Assembly: GCA_041946825.1 (NCBI GenBank)
Contig: JBHGBD010000002.1
Coordinates: 248,001 to 312,000, forward strand
DNA: 64,000 nucleotides
Source of the DNA: CAZTHM01 sp041946825
GTDB lineage: Bacteria > Acidobacteriota > Terriglobia > UBA7540
Direction of reading: 5' to 3'
Of the stretch, positions 53,010-61,132 are shown in pieces (within the stretch, counting starts at the first letter, position 1; every line of letters starts with the position of its first letter). The position numbers and the translations under genes are program-made. The notes beneath the pieces are model-generated. The model worked only from the letters and a program-made list of their open reading frames with translations. It was not told where the DNA came from and ran no database searches.

Positions 53010-53070
53010 GTGAATACTTTCAGCACGATGTGAAAAGTTTCTTGACAAACCCTCAGGCTGATGGTAGGTA
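53010..53070 (+). promoter_or_regulatory. Tandem-operator promoter of the enolase-cupin-SDR-MFS operon
   Basis: GTGAATACTTTCAG (53010-53023) and GTGAAAAGTTTCTT (53030-53043) are exactly 20 bases apart. The second runs into a perfect TTGACA (53042-53047). After 17 bases comes TAGGTA, a poor -10 but preceded by TGG as in extended -10 promoters. Start near 53077. A weak -10 fits activator dependence. Confidence 0.6.
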
Positions 53071-53159
53071 ACGTCTTCTTACCTCGCCTTTCGAATGTGC
53101 GCCGGCTATGTCCCGCACACTGCCATTCGTTGGCGAGTTCGACAGAGTGGAGCGGCCCT

Positions 53160-54443
53160 TTGTCAAAGCACAAACTCCGTGAGCGCCCATTGAAAGCGTC
53201 GGGGCCCGAACCCCGGGCGCCATTCTCCGGCCAGCCAGCCGTCATCCGTGAAGTCAGTCTGTTTCCGATATTGACCCCGCGAATCTCCGGCGATTACTCA
53301 CAGCACGTCATCATCAAGCTCGAGACGGAGGTTGGAATCACCGGCGTGGGCGAGTATGCCGACGTCACGGATCTGCCCTTGACCATGCCCGATCTCGGCG
53401 ACCTCACAGCCAGCCTGAGGAATGTCCTGTGCGGCCAGAATGCCATGGAATTATCGCGGCTCGATCATTTGCTCGGAATGCTCTTCACCGGTCGCGGGGA
53501 CACGGGCATCTACACGGGCAGCTTGCGAGCCGGGGTGGAAATGGCCCTGCATGACATCGCAGGGAAGGCGCTGGGGGTTCCCGTTTACGTTCTCTTCGGT
53601 GGCCCGGTCCGCACGCGCATTAAGGTTTGTTTTCCGCTGTTCCGGAATCTCGAGAAAAAGCACATCGAATTCAACCTCGGCCTGGTGGAGCGACTTCGGC
53701 GCGAGGGATTTGACGTCTTTCGTGTCTATATCGGCGGGGCGCCGGAGTACGACGACAAGTTTCTCGCCGCCCTGCGCCGCCAAGCAGGCGACCGCATCAC
53801 GATGCAGGCCTTCGACCTCAGCAATCACGTGCACCCCACGGACGCGGTCCGCCTGATCAATCGGCTTCGCAAGCATTACGAGCCGCAATATGTCGAGAGC
53901 GTAGCGCCCCTTCACGATGTCAAGGGAATGGCCGAGGTCCGCGCCAGGCTTGATCTTCCCGTCAGCGAGCATGTCGGAGACGCGCGCCACGCCCTCGCCC
54001 TTTGGGAAGCGCGCGCCATCGATATCATTAATGTCGCGAACAGCGCGCATGGCGGAATGCGCGAATCGCTCCGAGTCTTTGCGATGGCCGAGGCCTTGGG
54101 GCTGCGAACCATCCTGAGCACGACCCAGGAAACATCTCTTGGAACTGCGGCGGAAGCTCACGTGGGGGCAGCGGTCGTGAACATGCACTATCCCACCGTC
54201 GCGATCGGCCCCAGGCTCTATACCGCCGACCCGGCACGGAATCCGATCCAGTACCAGGACGGCTACATGCTGGTGCCCGACGGCCCCGGCCTCGGAATCG
54301 AGATGGATTGGGAGAAAGTCGAGCGCCTGCGGCACCCCATCGGATGGCGGGATTTTGAAATCGACCATTCCCTTCCCGACGTGCACGACCGCGCCTGGAA
54401 GGTCAACCTGGCAAGCGGTTTGAAAGGAATGAGGAAGAAATAA
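53160..54443 (+). CDS. Enolase-superfamily protein with altered active site
   Basis: Mandelate-racemase/muconate-lactonising-type protein of about 427 residues. The frame reaches an ATG at 53061, but the inferred promoter would start transcription after that codon; the TTG at 53160 has GGAG seven bases upstream and gives a normal length. The fold motifs are clear (GVGEYADV, MALHDIAGKALGVPVYVLFGG), and metal ligands may be Asp219, Glu246 and Glu270. The catalytic K-x-K site instead reads FRVY, and the usual Asp/His region reads VANSAHGG. Its activity is therefore uncertain. First gene of a five- or six-gene operon. Confidence 0.78.
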   Translation: MSKHKLRERPLKASGPEPRAPFSGQPAVIREVSLFPILTPRISGDYSQHVIIKLETEVGITGVGEYADVTDLPLTMPDLGDLTASLRNVLCGQNAMELSRLDHLLGMLFTGRGDTGIYTGSLRAGVEMALHDIAGKALGVPVYVLFGGPVRTRIKVCFPLFRNLEKKHIEFNLGLVERLRREGFDVFRVYIGGAPEYDDKFLAALRRQAGDRITMQAFDLSNHVHPTDAVRLINRLRKHYEPQYVESVAPLHDVKGMAEVRARLDLPVSEHVGDARHALALWEARAIDIINVANSAHGGMRESLRVFAMAEALGLRTILSTTQETSLGTAAEAHVGAAVVNMHYPTVAIGPRLYTADPARNPIQYQDGYMLVPDGPGLGIEMDWEKVERLRHPIGWRDFEIDHSLPDVHDRAWKVNLASGLKGMRKK

Positions 54444-54838
54444 TGGCCCTCATCCGAAAGACGAACCTTCTGAAGGTCCTGGAGAACCAGCCGCCGCGCG
54501 CCAATTTCCATGTCATCGAAATTGACCGCGACTACACCGTGCGTGTGGCTCGAACCGCCGGACGCTTTCCGTGGCACTACCATCCCCACGGCGACGAAGG
54601 CTGGTTGGTGTTTGAAGGCCGCCTGCGCATCGAGACCGAGGAAGGCGCGGTGGAACTCGAACGCGGCGATTTCACCACCATCCCGCGCGGCCTCCGGCAC
54701 TCGCCCGAAGCATTGGTGGCCGGAACGACCGTCGTCATCTTCAATCGCCGCGAACTTGGCATGGTGCTGGACGACCCGCGCGTGGATTTGGGCGGCTTCC
54801 GGGAAAGCGATCTCACCGGCCCAGGGTCAAACGCATGA
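54443..54838 (+). CDS. Cupin-domain protein
   Basis: Single-domain cupin of 131 residues. The metal-binding motif WHYHPHGDEGWLVFEG gives His45, His47 and Glu52, and the second motif has His86 in PRGLRHSPEA. Its ATG overlaps the upstream stop (TAATG) and its own stop overlaps the SDR start (ATGA), so translation is coupled on both sides. Possible roles are a sugar isomerase, a dioxygenase or a ligand sensor; the sequence does not decide. Confidence 0.85.
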   Translation: MALIRKTNLLKVLENQPPRANFHVIEIDRDYTVRVARTAGRFPWHYHPHGDEGWLVFEGRLRIETEEGAVELERGDFTTIPRGLRHSPEALVAGTTVVIFNRRELGMVLDDPRVDLGGFRESDLTGPGSNA

Positions 54839-55611
54839 TGCTCACCAACAAAGCTGCGGTCATCACGGGGGGAGGCTCGGGAATCGGCAGGGGCATCGCC
54901 CACGCTTTCAGCAAACAGGGAGCGCGAACGATAGTCCTCGACCAAAATACCGAAGCCTCCGAAAAGGTCGCGCGTGAAATCACGGACGAGGGCGGAGCCG
55001 CTTGCGCCGTGACCGCCGATGTTTCGTGTGCGGGACAAGTGAAGTCGGTCTTCGATAAGATCCGCGGGCTCACCACAAGGATCGACATCCTGGTCAACTG
55101 CGCGGGAATTTATGTTCATAAGGACGCTTTGAGCCTGGGGGAAGAAGATTGGGACCGCTGCCTGAACGTGAATTTGAAAGGCGCCTGGCTCTGTTCGCGC
55201 GAAGCGATTCCGTTGATGAACGGCGGGGCCGGCGGGGCGATCATCAACATCGGCTCCACCCACGCCGTGCGCGCGCAGGGGAACGCCTTTCCCTACGGCG
55301 TCAGCAAGGGCGGGCTGATTTCGCTCACGCGCAGTCTGGCAGTGGATTTCGGGCGTGAAAATATCCGGGTGAATCTGATTTGCCCGGGATTCGTCCTGAC
55401 GCCGCTCACCCAGGAGCTCTTTTCCGGGCCGCGCGCCGCAACGCTGGAAGGACTGATTGCCATGGAGCCCATGCCGGTGCGAATCTATCCCGAAGATATC
55501 GCCAACGCCGCCGTGTTCCTGGCTTCCGACATGGCGCGCTGCATCACCGGCGCCACCCTCTATGTCGATGGCGGGCGCACGATTTCCGCCGGCATCGACC
55601 ACGCCGAGTAG
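54835..55611 (+). CDS. SDR-family oxidoreductase
   Basis: Classical SDR of 258 residues with TGGGSGIG at 11-18, Asp36 after strand two (NAD preference), Ser141, Tyr154 and Lys158. The NNAG motif reads NCAG. The end VDGGRTISAG is typical. It is translationally coupled to the cupin and followed after 3 bp by the MFS gene. In this operon it may oxidise a sugar acid or an alditol. Confidence 0.84.
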   Translation: MMLTNKAAVITGGGSGIGRGIAHAFSKQGARTIVLDQNTEASEKVAREITDEGGAACAVTADVSCAGQVKSVFDKIRGLTTRIDILVNCAGIYVHKDALSLGEEDWDRCLNVNLKGAWLCSREAIPLMNGGAGGAIINIGSTHAVRAQGNAFPYGVSKGGLISLTRSLAVDFGRENIRVNLICPGFVLTPLTQELFSGPRAATLEGLIAMEPMPVRIYPEDIANAAVFLASDMARCITGATLYVDGGRTISAGIDHAE

Positions 55612-55614
55612 CCC

Positions 55615-56901
55615 ATGCGACCGTCACCTGGTAACTCGCCGCTCGGGCAGGGCGGGCGCACGGTGCTGGTTCTGCTGTTTTTCGCCACACTGATCAACTA
55701 CCTCGACCGGCTGGCGATTTCCATTGTCGCTCCCGCACTACAGAGCGAGTTTTCGTTCTCGGATGTCGATTACTCGCACATCGTCTTCCTTTTCATCCTG
55801 GGGTACACGCTGGGACAGACCGCGTTCGGGAAGTTGATGGACCGACAGGGCACGCGAACGGGGCTCCTGCTCTGCGTCGGGCTATGGTCCATCGCGGCAT
55901 GCCTTCACAGTCTGGCGATTGGGATCCTCACTTTCGGCCTTTTCAGGTTTCTTCTCGGCCTCACCGAAGGAGGAAACTGGCCGGGCGCCGTCAAGGCCGT
56001 CAGCGAAAACCTGCCCGCCCCTCGCCGCGCCTTTGCCGTGGGCGTGTTCAACAGCGGGTCGATCGTCGGCGCGATCATCGCGCCTCCGGCCATCGTTGCC
56101 ATTGAGCGCCTGTGGGGATGGCGGCCGATGTTCACCATCGTAGGCTTGACCGGGTTCATCTGGATTGGCGCCTGGGCTCACTACTACCGGCGTCGCGCGC
56201 CTGCCGTGGCGCCGCAGGCTGATACGATTGCGGCGCCGAGCTCAACTCTGAAGCATTTGCGCCAGCGAGCCGTCTGGGGGTTGATGATCGGGCGTTTCTT
56301 TTCCGATCCCATCTGGTGGTTCTACGCTTTCTGGCTTCCGACCTACCTCGCGCGGGTGAGAGGATTCGACCTGGTCACAATTGGCAAGTCCGCGTGGATT
56401 CCCTACACTGCCGCTGGAGTGGGAGGGCTGATGGGCGGTCACGCGTCAAGCCTGTTGGCTAAGCGAGGCTGGCCGTTGGCCGCGGCGCGCAAGGCCGTCA
56501 TGATGGCGAGCGCCGCATTGATGCTCGCCGGGTTGCCGGCCATCTGGGCGGACAGCCACGTCGCGGCGCTCGGGTGGATCAGCGTGGTGTTATTCGGTTA
56601 CGCCAGTTGGGCAAGCAACATGCTGAGTCTGCCGGCAGACCTGTTCCCTTCGTCATCTGTGGGTGAGATCTCGGGTCTAAGCGGGACGGCCGCGGCTTGT
56701 GGCGGAATGCTTTTGACCCTCGCCGTCGGCCGGATCGTTGAACGTTTTTCATACGGACCGGTGTTTGGGCTGGCATCGATCATGATCCTCCTCGCGGCGG
56801 CGGCCGTCATGTTGCTGGTTCGAGCCGAAAATCCTCAGACGCCTGAGCAATCCTCAGCAGCCCCGGAAACAATTGCCAGCGCGCGCGAAGTTGTTCGCTG
56901 A
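55615..56901 (+). CDS. MFS transporter, hexuronate/anion-cation symporter type
   Basis: Twelve-segment transporter of 428 residues. NYLDRLAISIVAPALQSEF in the first segment and FGKLMDRQGTRTG between segments two and three are typical of the ACS family that includes ExuT and galactonate carriers, as is LGLTEGGNWPGAVKAVSENLP. It likely imports a sugar acid or acidic mono- or disaccharide at the inner membrane. It lies 3 bp after the SDR and 28 bp before the next enolase-type gene in one operon. Confidence 0.85.
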   Translation: MRPSPGNSPLGQGGRTVLVLLFFATLINYLDRLAISIVAPALQSEFSFSDVDYSHIVFLFILGYTLGQTAFGKLMDRQGTRTGLLLCVGLWSIAACLHSLAIGILTFGLFRFLLGLTEGGNWPGAVKAVSENLPAPRRAFAVGVFNSGSIVGAIIAPPAIVAIERLWGWRPMFTIVGLTGFIWIGAWAHYYRRRAPAVAPQADTIAAPSSTLKHLRQRAVWGLMIGRFFSDPIWWFYAFWLPTYLARVRGFDLVTIGKSAWIPYTAAGVGGLMGGHASSLLAKRGWPLAAARKAVMMASAALMLAGLPAIWADSHVAALGWISVVLFGYASWASNMLSLPADLFPSSSVGEISGLSGTAAACGGMLLTLAVGRIVERFSYGPVFGLASIMILLAAAAVMLLVRAENPQTPEQSSAAPETIASAREVVR

Positions 56902-56929
56902 GTTAAAGCCTGACCAAGGAGATGTGGAA

Positions 56930-58120
56930 ATGACCAGCCAAAACGCCAGGATATCGAAAATCGAATGCTTGCAGCTTCGTTCGCCGCACGCCGCCCCGGA
57001 CGATTGCGATGGCGCGGTGGACACGGCGGCCATCCGCGTCACAGCGAGCAACGGCGAGTACGGCCTGGGCGAGACCGACGCGCCTCCCAACGCCATCGCC
57101 GCGTTGCTCGAGACACCCACCGCGCATATCTGGAGCCGCGGCGTGCGCGATATCCTGCTCGGCGAGAATCCGCTGGAAGTCGAAGCTCTGTGGGACAAGC
57201 TCTACGAAGGCACGATTTACCACGGCCGTCGTGGCCTCGGCATCATGCTGATTTCGGCGATTGATATCGCCCTGCACGACCTGCGCGGCAAACTCCTGCG
57301 CAAACCGGTCTATCAACTCCTGGGCGGCGCGGCACGGCTGTTCGTGACTCCGTACGCCACACTTTTCCCCAGCATGCCGCAGGGCCGCTCGTGGGCGGAG
57401 ATGCGCAAGGCTTGCTTCGAACTGATCGAGAAGGCGGTCGCGTTCGGGTTTCGCGCCATGAAAATGGAAATGCTCTTCTACGATCTGGTTGACGACCCAG
57501 AGCTGGTCAGATTCATCCATGAATGCCGGAAGTTGGCCGGCGATGATCGCGAGTTCATGATCGACGTTGGCTATCGCTGGAAGAATTTCAACGACGCTCT
57601 CTGGGTTCTGCGCAGGATCGAGGATGACAGGGTCTTCTTTGTTGAAACGCCTGTCCACACCGACGACCTCGACGGGCTGGCTCGGCTCGCCGACGCAACG
57701 ACCACGCCCGTGGCGGCCGGTGAATTCCTCCAAACCCGGCACGAATTCCGCGAATTGATGGACCGCGGGCATTGCGACGTGATCCAGCCCGACCTCGGCC
57801 GCGTGGGCGGCTTTACCGAAGCGATGCGCTGCGCGCGCATGGCCGCGGAGCGCGGACTCACCTGCGTCCCGCACGCCTGGAAGACGGGGCTGACCGCGGC
57901 GGCGACTCGGCACTTTGGCGCGGCGGTCGCGAATTGCCCCTACACCGAATTGTTCCATCCTGATTTCTTCCCTTCGTTCCTTCGGCCGAGACTGGCCAAG
58001 CCGGAAGCGCCGGTCATCGACGGCAAATGGTCTCTGCCTGATCAGCCCGGCATCGGAGTGACTCTGGATGAGGAGATCGTCACAAAGTGTTTAGTCCAGC
58101 CGCCGACCGTTATCTCTTAA
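56930..58120 (+). CDS. Enolase-superfamily acid-sugar dehydratase
   Basis: Mandelate-racemase-type protein of 396 residues with a canonical active site: KME in GFRAMKMEM (catalytic lysine region), metal ligands Asp in FMIDVGYRW, Glu in FFVETPVH and Glu in VAAGEFLQ, and the Asp/His dyad in IQPDLGRVGG and VPHAWKTGL. Such enzymes dehydrate sugar acids such as rhamnonate, galactonate or fuconate to 2-keto-3-deoxy acids. The ATG at 56930 has AAGGAG eight bases upstream. It contrasts with the altered enolase at the operon start. Confidence 0.85.
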   Translation: MTSQNARISKIECLQLRSPHAAPDDCDGAVDTAAIRVTASNGEYGLGETDAPPNAIAALLETPTAHIWSRGVRDILLGENPLEVEALWDKLYEGTIYHGRRGLGIMLISAIDIALHDLRGKLLRKPVYQLLGGAARLFVTPYATLFPSMPQGRSWAEMRKACFELIEKAVAFGFRAMKMEMLFYDLVDDPELVRFIHECRKLAGDDREFMIDVGYRWKNFNDALWVLRRIEDDRVFFVETPVHTDDLDGLARLADATTTPVAAGEFLQTRHEFRELMDRGHCDVIQPDLGRVGGFTEAMRCARMAAERGLTCVPHAWKTGLTAAATRHFGAAVANCPYTELFHPDFFPSFLRPRLAKPEAPVIDGKWSLPDQPGIGVTLDEEIVTKCLVQPPTVIS

Positions 58121-58159
58121 GGGTCGGGCGCCAGGAAACGAATAATTAAAGCCAAGAGA

Positions 58160-59107
58160 ATGCGCATCTCACGGCAGGCTGCCATCAATCTCGGTATCCT
58201 CGTGCTCGTCAACGCAATGTGGGCGGCGCAATATGCCGCGTACAAAGTCGCCACGGAGAAAATGGGGCCGGTAACAGTCAGCGCTTGGACGTTCGCAATA
58301 GCTTCGCTCGCTCTCTTACCTTTTCTGATCAGAGAACGCCGAAAGCCGAATGTGGCCGGCAACCCCGTGCCATGGGAATCGAGGTGGACCCGCCAGGACG
58401 TTTCCGGATTTCTCATCATCGGTGTGGTGGGCCTGATCCCTGCTTCGGCGGTCTTGGCCTGGGGGGTCGACCGCTCGACAGCATCCAACGCAGCGCTCAT
58501 CTACCTGACGGTGCCGATCCTCACTGCGGTTCTGGCTTCGGCGATCCTGGGAGAACGCATGACCGTGGTGCGCTGGGCCAGCCTCGCGGTATCACTGGTC
58601 GGAGTGCTGATCCTCTCCGACATCAACTGGCGTCACATCGGGCTCGCAGATATGAGGTTCCTCTTTGGGAACTTTCTAGTTCTGGTGGCCTGTGCGTGCA
58701 GCGCGTTCTACAACGTGTACTGCAAAGGACTGCTGCGGCGCTTCACACCGCTTGAAGTTCTGGTTTACGGATACCTGATCGCTCTCGCCGTCAGCCTGCC
58801 GTTATTGGTTTGGGCTGAGCCGATCTCGGTCGAGGCTATTCACGGGTACGGCCTTCGCGTCTGGGCCGCGCTCGCCGTCCTCAGTATTTTCAGTTGGGGG
58901 CTGGCGATGGTGCTGTGGATGTTCGTCTTGAAGCGCCTCGACGTAAGCCAGGCTTCGGTCTCGATCTACCTTCTTCCGTTTCTCGGCGTACTCATCTCCG
59001 CGCTCACACTCCACGAGCGGATTACCCCGGCCATGATCGTGGGAGGACTCATTACGCTCGCGGGGACGATTCTGATCACCAGTCTCGAGCCGACGCCCGG
59101 AGGGTAA
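58160..59107 (+). CDS. EamA-family (DMT) transporter
   Basis: Ten-segment membrane protein of 315 residues with two EamA repeats: the first ends near ALIYLTVPILTAVLASAILGE and the second near SIYLLPFLGVLISALTLHE, the conserved Pro and Glu positions of the family. It moves a small metabolite across the inner membrane; direction and substrate are unknown. It lies 39 bp after the dehydratase gene and is probably the last gene of the operon, converging with the GH140-like gene. Confidence 0.82.
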   Translation: MRISRQAAINLGILVLVNAMWAAQYAAYKVATEKMGPVTVSAWTFAIASLALLPFLIRERRKPNVAGNPVPWESRWTRQDVSGFLIIGVVGLIPASAVLAWGVDRSTASNAALIYLTVPILTAVLASAILGERMTVVRWASLAVSLVGVLILSDINWRHIGLADMRFLFGNFLVLVACACSAFYNVYCKGLLRRFTPLEVLVYGYLIALAVSLPLLVWAEPISVEAIHGYGLRVWAALAVLSIFSWGLAMVLWMFVLKRLDVSQASVSIYLLPFLGVLISALTLHERITPAMIVGGLITLAGTILITSLEPTPGG

Positions 59108-59163
59108 GGAACGCGTGGCCTATCGGTTGGCAGTTTTGTGGGTTTTGGTCCCACCGTGCGACG

Positions 59164-60855
59164 CTAAAGCGCGGGTTGCCTGGCCGCTCCCACCCAGAGA
59201 ACCCAATCGTCGCTGTCCGGCGTTTTGAAACGGGCAATCGGGCCACGACCAGCGGGCGCCGTTAGCCGGACCCCGGTTCGAGGATTGAACCACCGCGCGT
59301 CGAGGGGTTTCCCCAATCCGTCGAGGCGGAGTTTGATTTCGCCGCCAACGGGTGTGTAAGCGAGCAGCCAACCGTCCGCCTTGGCCACGGCTACGAAGCG
59401 GGTCGGATCGGAAACGCCCGGCTGCTCGACCAACAAATCCTGTGCCGGGCGGAGCCTCCACCACTCGAGCGAGGCGAAAAGCGACTTCAGGTGTTTCATG
59501 TCCGTGCTGCCGGGCAAATTCATGGCTTCGTACCAGGGCTTGGCGACGCCGGAGCCCAGGTGACTCATGGGAATATTAGGTTCGAGCTCCCAACTCCAAA
59601 CTCCGTGCGCACCGTAGGAGACTCCCGCCGGAGGCGAGACGAGCAGGCTCCAATAGGCGGCGCGGCGCACGGCGTGGGCGTCGAACCGCTTCCGCGATTC
59701 GTAGCTGATGTGGTCTTCGTAATTCGGCTCCAGGTTGATAATGGGATGGCGAGGCTCCTTCACCCAATCCGTCGCGGGCGGGCCCTCCACAAGCCAGCGC
59801 AATTCTTCCGCACTGTCCCCGTGGCCGCTCTGATAGCTGATAATGCTGTACCAAGGCTCTGATCGGAACTCATCAGCCACCCATTGCTGTCCGGCGGGGT
59901 GCATCGTCGCCGGGCGAGTCGAATGGTCTCCGAAGGCGGCGCGGCCAATCTTCTTCCAGCGTTCTGAGCGCTCCCCGCGATAGTCGCTGTCACCGGCCAG
60001 AATCCATATCACTTGGTGCGCTCCGTAGCGAGCGACCATGTATCGCGCCAACACAATCAGTTGGTCATCCGGGAGCGAAGTCCCTGGATTCAGGTCGAGC
60101 GTCAGTTGGTTCCAATGCGCCGCCCAGGCGAGCACGGGCGCCGCCACCAGGCCATGGTCGTTCAGCGCGTCAATGCGCTTGTCCATCCAGCGGAAGAAGA
60201 GGGGGTCGATCCAGATTCTTTCTTTTCCGAGGTAAGCCACCCGCCCGTCGGCGTTGGCGGCGGCCGCCAGCCATTGAGTGGCGACGAATTGAATGGCCGT
60301 GAAGCCTTTGCCCGCGCGGTCGCGCAAGTAGGTGCCCCAGCTTCTAATGTCCGCCTTGAGCGGCCCGTTCCAGGCCGTGTCGGACAGCCAGAAGAACGGC
60401 GATCCGTCGGCATAAGCGAGGTGATAACGATCCTCGGAAACGCGGAGGGCTCCATGTCGGTAGAGCGGATTCGCGCCGGAGTATTTCGAGCAGGTGAATT
60501 CACCCGTCCGGTCGTGGAGGCCGGCGTCGGCAGCGTTCGAGCTGCGCGTGCGATAAGTCCACCTGCCAATCTCGTCGGGGGAAAAACGCACCTTCCAGGT
60601 TTTCCCGCCATCCCAGAACGCCATCACCTCCTGAACTTTTGCGGTGGGCGAAGTGAAGACGACATCGACTTGCACGTCCTGAATCGGGTTGGCATATTCG
60701 GAGCTGCTCGCAAATTGCGTTTCGAATCGAGTCCATTGCGGGACACGCGCCGGCGACGATTGCACTTCCGCTGCAATTGAGCCGACGGTCAGCGAGAAAC
60801 AGAAGGCGATAAACGGAGTGACCCGGAAACCGGAAAAATGATTGCGCGCACTCAT
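59164..60855 (-). CDS. GH140/DUF4038-like glycoside hydrolase (apiosidase-like)
   Basis: Exported protein of 563 residues with a signal peptide (FIAFCFSLTVGSIAAE). A DUF5060-like beta-domain (~40-120; ANPIQDVQVDVVFTSP, FWDGGKTWKVRFSPDEIG) precedes a DUF4038 TIM barrel that starts YADGSPFFWLSDTAWNG and contains QVIWILAGDSDYRG and HPIINLEPNYE. A C-terminal sandwich domain ends it. GH140 releases apiose from rhamnogalacturonan II, but related DUF4038 proteins have other substrates. The ATG has GAGGGA upstream. Confidence 0.72.
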   Translation of the reverse strand: MSARNHFSGFRVTPFIAFCFSLTVGSIAAEVQSSPARVPQWTRFETQFASSSEYANPIQDVQVDVVFTSPTAKVQEVMAFWDGGKTWKVRFSPDEIGRWTYRTRSSNAADAGLHDRTGEFTCSKYSGANPLYRHGALRVSEDRYHLAYADGSPFFWLSDTAWNGPLKADIRSWGTYLRDRAGKGFTAIQFVATQWLAAAANADGRVAYLGKERIWIDPLFFRWMDKRIDALNDHGLVAAPVLAWAAHWNQLTLDLNPGTSLPDDQLIVLARYMVARYGAHQVIWILAGDSDYRGERSERWKKIGRAAFGDHSTRPATMHPAGQQWVADEFRSEPWYSIISYQSGHGDSAEELRWLVEGPPATDWVKEPRHPIINLEPNYEDHISYESRKRFDAHAVRRAAYWSLLVSPPAGVSYGAHGVWSWELEPNIPMSHLGSGVAKPWYEAMNLPGSTDMKHLKSLFASLEWWRLRPAQDLLVEQPGVSDPTRFVAVAKADGWLLAYTPVGGEIKLRLDGLGKPLDARWFNPRTGVRLTAPAGRGPIARFKTPDSDDWVLWVGAARQPAL

Positions 60856-61132
60856 GGCGAAATTCCCTCTCGAGACGATTCGGCGGAGCCAGGATCAAAG
60901 GCCATTCGCAGCTGAGACCCACAGCCTCCGCCGGAGTCTAGCATAAGTTGCATCGACGGCTGATGACGACTACGCGGTGCATTGCGGGAATCAAGCTGAG
61001 TTTTTCTGTCCGCAGAAACTCGATTTGATGACTGGAGTATTCAGCCTCGAAATCAAATTTCAATTGCCCTAGACGCCGGCCCGTCTCGGCGGTATCTTCT
61101 GCACTCGAAGCTACGAATCGAGGGAGAGCGGA
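60856..61132. other. Divergent control region before the Gfo/Idh/MocA operon
   Basis: A 277-base gap. It holds a dyad GAGTTT..CTG-TCCG-CAGAAACTC at 60999-61022 with a two-base bulge, a possible operator. AATTTCAATTGCCC near 61056-61069 resembles half of the tandem-operator motif but is not convincing. No good promoter pair was found. Confidence 0.35.

Noticed and set aside
31074..53070. KdgR-type boxes as an explanation of the operator motif
   Set aside because: KdgR sites have TGAAA half-sites with a wider centre; here the halves are two bases apart, and no IclR-family gene is present.
53451..57958. Long minus-strand frames opposite the enolase-type genes
   Set aside because: Composition reflects codon bias of the sense genes; the sense products have clear motifs.
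61050..61069. Fifth copy of the tandem-operator layout before the Gfo/Idh/MocA operon
   Set aside because: Only the right half of one site matches, no second site at 20 bp, and the -35/-10 pair is poor.
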